Shown here: positions 15,901 through 16,194 of the stretch, piece after piece
How positions within the stretch are numbered: the first letter of the stretch is position 1
How the letters are laid out: each line of letters starts with the position of its first letter
Assembly: GCA_963620035.1 (NCBI GenBank)
Contig: CAVEXN010000039.1
Location: 1-16,194 of the forward strand
Direction of reading: 5' to 3'
DNA: 16,194 bases
DNA from: F23-D06 sp963620035
Lineage (GTDB): Bacteria; Bacteroidota; Bacteroidia; Bacteroidales; WCHB1-69
Notes under the pieces: model-generated
Database searches by the model: none
Seen by the model: only the letters and a program-made list of their open reading frames with translations
Told to the model about the DNA's origin: nothing
Translations under genes and position numbers: made by a program

Positions 15901-16194
15901 ACTATCTGACCATCTATGACGGGACGGACGACACAGGCACGCAGCTGTTCACGACCTCCGGCACCTCGACCGGCACGATCCCGGCCTGCACCTCTACCAC
16001 AGGGTCCCTGACACTCCATTTCCATTCAGACGGCAGTGTGGTCAAGGCTGGTTTTGCCCTGCAGGTGTCTTGCGAAACGGGACCTACGCCTCCCGAGCCG
16101 CAACCTGCCGACACGTGCCACGCCCCTGTCCTGACCGTCTCTGCCGTTGACGTGAACAGCGCAACGCTGAGTTGGACGCAGGAGGGCACGCCCG
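9957..16194 (+). CDS. Giant modular surface adhesin, gene B, paralog of gene A (C-terminus outside window)
   Basis: Partial gene: 2079 codons are open from ATG 9957 to the right edge, with no stop. Residues 1-23 form a signal peptide (MVKK start, cut near AGFSQ). Residues 24-233 are the same N-terminal beta domain as in gene A (VCSNGFLTLG, SFISPLGHDL, PNRVLTVQW). Modules follow: F1 234-321, M1 322-512, F2 513-604, M2 605-771, F3 772-862, M3 863-1032, F4 1033-1124, TQQIYDA domain 1125-1308, F5 1309-1395, M4 1396-1557, F6 1558-1648, M5 1649-1829, F7 1830-1921, CUB 1922-2039, a proline-rich linker (PTPPEPQP), and the start of F8 at 2054. F is fibronectin III and M is a cleaved-adhesin/MAM-like jelly roll. 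It has one F-M pair fewer than gene A before the shared tail. Role inferred: secreted or surface adhesin. The last 230 residues appear identical to gene A. The start lacks a Shine-Dalgarno site, as is usual in Bacteroidota, and is backed by the leader match with gene A. Confidence 0.9.
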   Translation, partial: MVKKIYALLFAIWLLLPLAGFSQTLDYYAFQASTSTYTPISQGTSTGIYDDDDYATIALPFAFTFAETTYQQGTSLYVCSNGFLTLGDSDYSVWPDETDQYSFISPLGHDLDPSSSGTITYNVTGASPNRVLTVQWAGVPCYGDDNTYNFQVKLYETTNAIEFCYGQMSITDSKSPVVGLWDHINSEKMIVTGTGNWANFTASNTVTDIFVDLNTGSYPASGLTYSFTPATISCPRVNNLAASNYGPYSFDLTWQPGGTETSWTVTYLVPGDSTTLVSTVTTSPNYTVSGLTPNTKYAIAVSALCAGGEESLGRTMTAVTLYNTPASLPYVCGFEDQTENSSWTLENGPATNVWSIGSATCAGTTGNSLYVSNDNGTTCAYNKNAASTVFAVRDITLDTNFRYYAISFDYKGIGEANNDYLKVWLSKDYPTQVTANNLGTATDVDGASCVTVDGSQYLGRREDWTHVNHILPRTDGWGNNGLLRVYLMWRNNNVDGSNPPAAIDNIVVKGYNCAMPQNLSAVDSAATQSALTVTWNKGAATDAEWQACICQIGENPDMATPVTSTDTTLQFTGLNASTSYIVYVRTVCGTETSAWTSAIARTACATYMSIPYAESFDTYGTGSPTFPSCWTRNHTTSSTYPYITNSAPSSGIGCLYFYSSYSSYSAAIAPQIDTNTTPINTLMVSFKVKKNSSSSGYGAIQLGVMSDPTDMNTFQVVKTWATTDWAATNTWYNVEELLSGFTGYGSYIALRKPAGSGYTFVDDFAVTLIPTCLKPAEVAVSNITANDAIVDWTPQGTETEWGIVAVPTGANPDAAVATSTSAHPFTVTDLDPNTAYDIYVKAICASDDESLWSDAVSFQTRCQSTDVIPYTEDFDTYGTGVTAFPNCWSKLTNTTSTTRYPYIYGIVDVNDTANAGALYFYASSATYSLAASQALDLAAHTPGTLLLTFKAKKASNSYGRLDIGVMTDPDDLNTLTVLKTIYPNDYVATGEWQTFYVPLNQSFDNIHLAFYSPVGSTSYCYVDNVRLDYMPDCFAPSNLTVTNVSGRSALLKWTAAVLGAPSYTVEYSEAGQDNWQTASSMVSATRYLLGGLEPQTTYDVRVSSGCVSSSGSTEVITAQFTTDCASSNASAINNGTQSTYNGLPVSNYYNFTYTQQIYDAAELGGAMSISGIAFEYAYATPMSEKDNVTIYLAHTSQSVFSTTSSWIPIDSATVVYTGPMNFEYGWNKVPLTTPFQYDGTRNLAVIVDDNSGNYDNSSYVFNVHATTGNKTIYYKSDSSNPDPTAPPTGILLSKRNNIKFMSCDSTATCVAPNVMVTASDNNSVTIAWVPGYSETQWQLEYMLSTDSVWASEGTVTASPYTITNLVSDADYLIRLRSSCSADTGIYTIVTASTTCASIATLPYTENFDSATGTGAGNFIACWYGGTNGTSAYPYTSNSDAVSAPYSLYFMGSSTTWSYAAAPRFANTIAMNNLQVSFSAKKTSANYFVEVGIMTDPTDITTFQPVGRFSPSQSNNWELCEMNTSNYTGSGRHIAFRTPQWISNYIYIDDVTIQEIPFCGRVGDIAATNITTDAATITWIPGGSESQWEVCYGIAGTVDPTTATPVPVSAGSFDLTGLSANTAYDVYVRIVCDGGDYGAWTKFTFRTDCGISSVPYSENFDSYTNGIGSSTIVPDDYPNVDMPSCWTFLNRSAVSNGYPSVFLTTAAGYTSSGKALFFKSSSTTPVVAALPVFNVDINTLQLRFKYRNEGTSASNGTLEVGYITNLNDPSTFTSIYSCPRTTTITEVEQPFSIVPALGEGNSYIAFRYVGGTATNYYLSIDDVIVEALPSCAKPSNLTVSNVTNSSVDLTWTENGTATAWNIEYGPHGFTQGTGTVVSATTNPFTVTGLTAATVYDFYVQADCGAGDVSSWSGPVAAVPGSYNFPTSGTVTLTMCDGIIYDDGGFDGNYSTNCDATVVINPATPGNVVKVVGIGDYATESTYDYLTIYDGTDDTGTQLFTTSGTSTGTIPACTSTTGSLTLHFHSDGSVVKAGFALQVSCETGPTPPEPQPADTCHAPVLTVSAVDVNSATLSWTQEGTP
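13329..13880 (+). other. Unassigned TQQIYDA domain, gene B
   Basis: Counterpart of the gene A domain, same length (184 residues) and same position between Fn3 4 and Fn3 5. Landmarks: NNGTQSTYNGLPV, TQQIYDAAELGGAM, VTIYLAHTSQSVFS, WNKVPLTTPFQY, LAVIVDDNSG. A run of about 26 residues starting at NVTIYLAH is unchanged from gene A while the DNA differs mainly at silent sites, which suggests selection on the protein. Function unknown. Confidence 0.65.
14901..15443 (+). other. Variable module cassette M5, gene B
   Basis: A single MAM-like unit of about 181 residues (SVPYSENFDSY, MPSCWTFLNR, LQLRFKYRNEG, GYITNLNDPSTF, LSIDDVIVEALPSC). It replaces the three-module cassette of gene A. It is longer than the other units of its subtype, with an insertion between the NFDSY and CW motifs (around SSTIVPDDYPN), and its motif is ITNLND instead of MTDPxD. 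Confidence 0.6.
15471..16194 (+). repeat. Right arm of long inverted repeat (tail of gene B)
   Basis: This is the partner of the left arm: 15504-16194 is the reverse complement of 1-691, and 15471-15500 matches 695-724. Only the codon around 15501-15503 differs. Both arms enter the window edge at the same base and the same codon phase, so the coding frames coincide exactly. Elsewhere the paralogs differ at many silent and replacement positions, so this stretch is much younger than the duplication that made the two genes, or is kept identical by recombination. Confidence 0.93.
15720..16073 (+). other. CUB domain in gene B tail
   Basis: Same residues as the CUB domain of gene A, because it lies inside the right arm of the inverted repeat. 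It follows the seventh Fn3 and is separated from the next Fn3 by a short proline-rich linker. As the only non-Fn3, non-MAM module near this end, it may be a distinct ligand-binding unit; that role is inferred from the domain type only. Confidence 0.75.

Noticed and set aside
1..16194. Insertion sequence or composite transposon with the inverted repeats as ends
   Set aside because: The arms encode part of a CUB/Fn3 protein, not a transposase, and no transposase, integrase or target duplication is visible.
1..16194. Site-specific DNA invertase system
   Set aside because: No recombinase gene and no short invertible promoter site were found; the arms are long enough for ordinary homologous recombination, so a dedicated invertase is not supported.

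Overview
The window looks like a piece of a Bacteroidales (Bacteroidota) genome, probably gut or oral. The evidence is giant secreted proteins built from alternating fibronectin type III and cleaved-adhesin/MAM-like jelly-roll domains, A-rich start regions without Shine-Dalgarno sites, TAnnTTTG-type -7 promoter elements, and a Bacteroidota-style porin next to a lipoprotein PstS. Genus cannot be called from the sequence.

Layout, left to right. (1) Positions 1-6982, minus strand: the first 2327 codons of a giant surface protein (gene A), running off the left edge. (2) 6983-7507: a gene-free regulatory stretch with a structured inverted repeat, a candidate gene A promoter and a candidate porin promoter. 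(3) 7508-8509, plus: an outer-membrane beta-barrel porin. (4) 8592-9647, plus: the phosphate-binding lipoprotein PstS. (5) 9648-9956: a strong intrinsic terminator, a second terminator-like hairpin and a candidate gene B promoter. (6) 9957-16194, plus: the first 2079 codons of a second giant surface protein (gene B), running off the right edge. Neither giant gene shows its C-terminus here.

Genes A and B are divergent full-length paralogs. They share the signal peptide type, a unique N-terminal beta domain, and the same module order through the sixth Fn3. Over most of their length they are clearly diverged. The last roughly 0.7 kb at each window edge is different: 691 bp (1-691 versus 15504-16194) appear identical as an inverted repeat. 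A two-base difference in one codon follows, then another 30 identical bases. The arms lie in the same reading frame in both genes, so recombination between them would invert the whole 16-kb block and swap the C-terminal halves of A and B in frame. This is the most interesting candidate system in the window: an inversion or gene-conversion device for surface-protein tails. It could also be a static recent conversion, and the exact symmetry of the window edges suggests a contig cut at a repeat.

The two genes enclosed by the paralogs form a phosphate-uptake pair. The porin would admit phosphate or another anion through the outer membrane and PstS would capture phosphate in the periplasm; pstC, pstA and pstB are not in the window. 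Both have the same 55-bp upstream element, made of 11-bp-spaced AAC repeats followed by a TTTG-type -7 element at an identical offset. I interpret it as a Pho-box-like operator and promoter.
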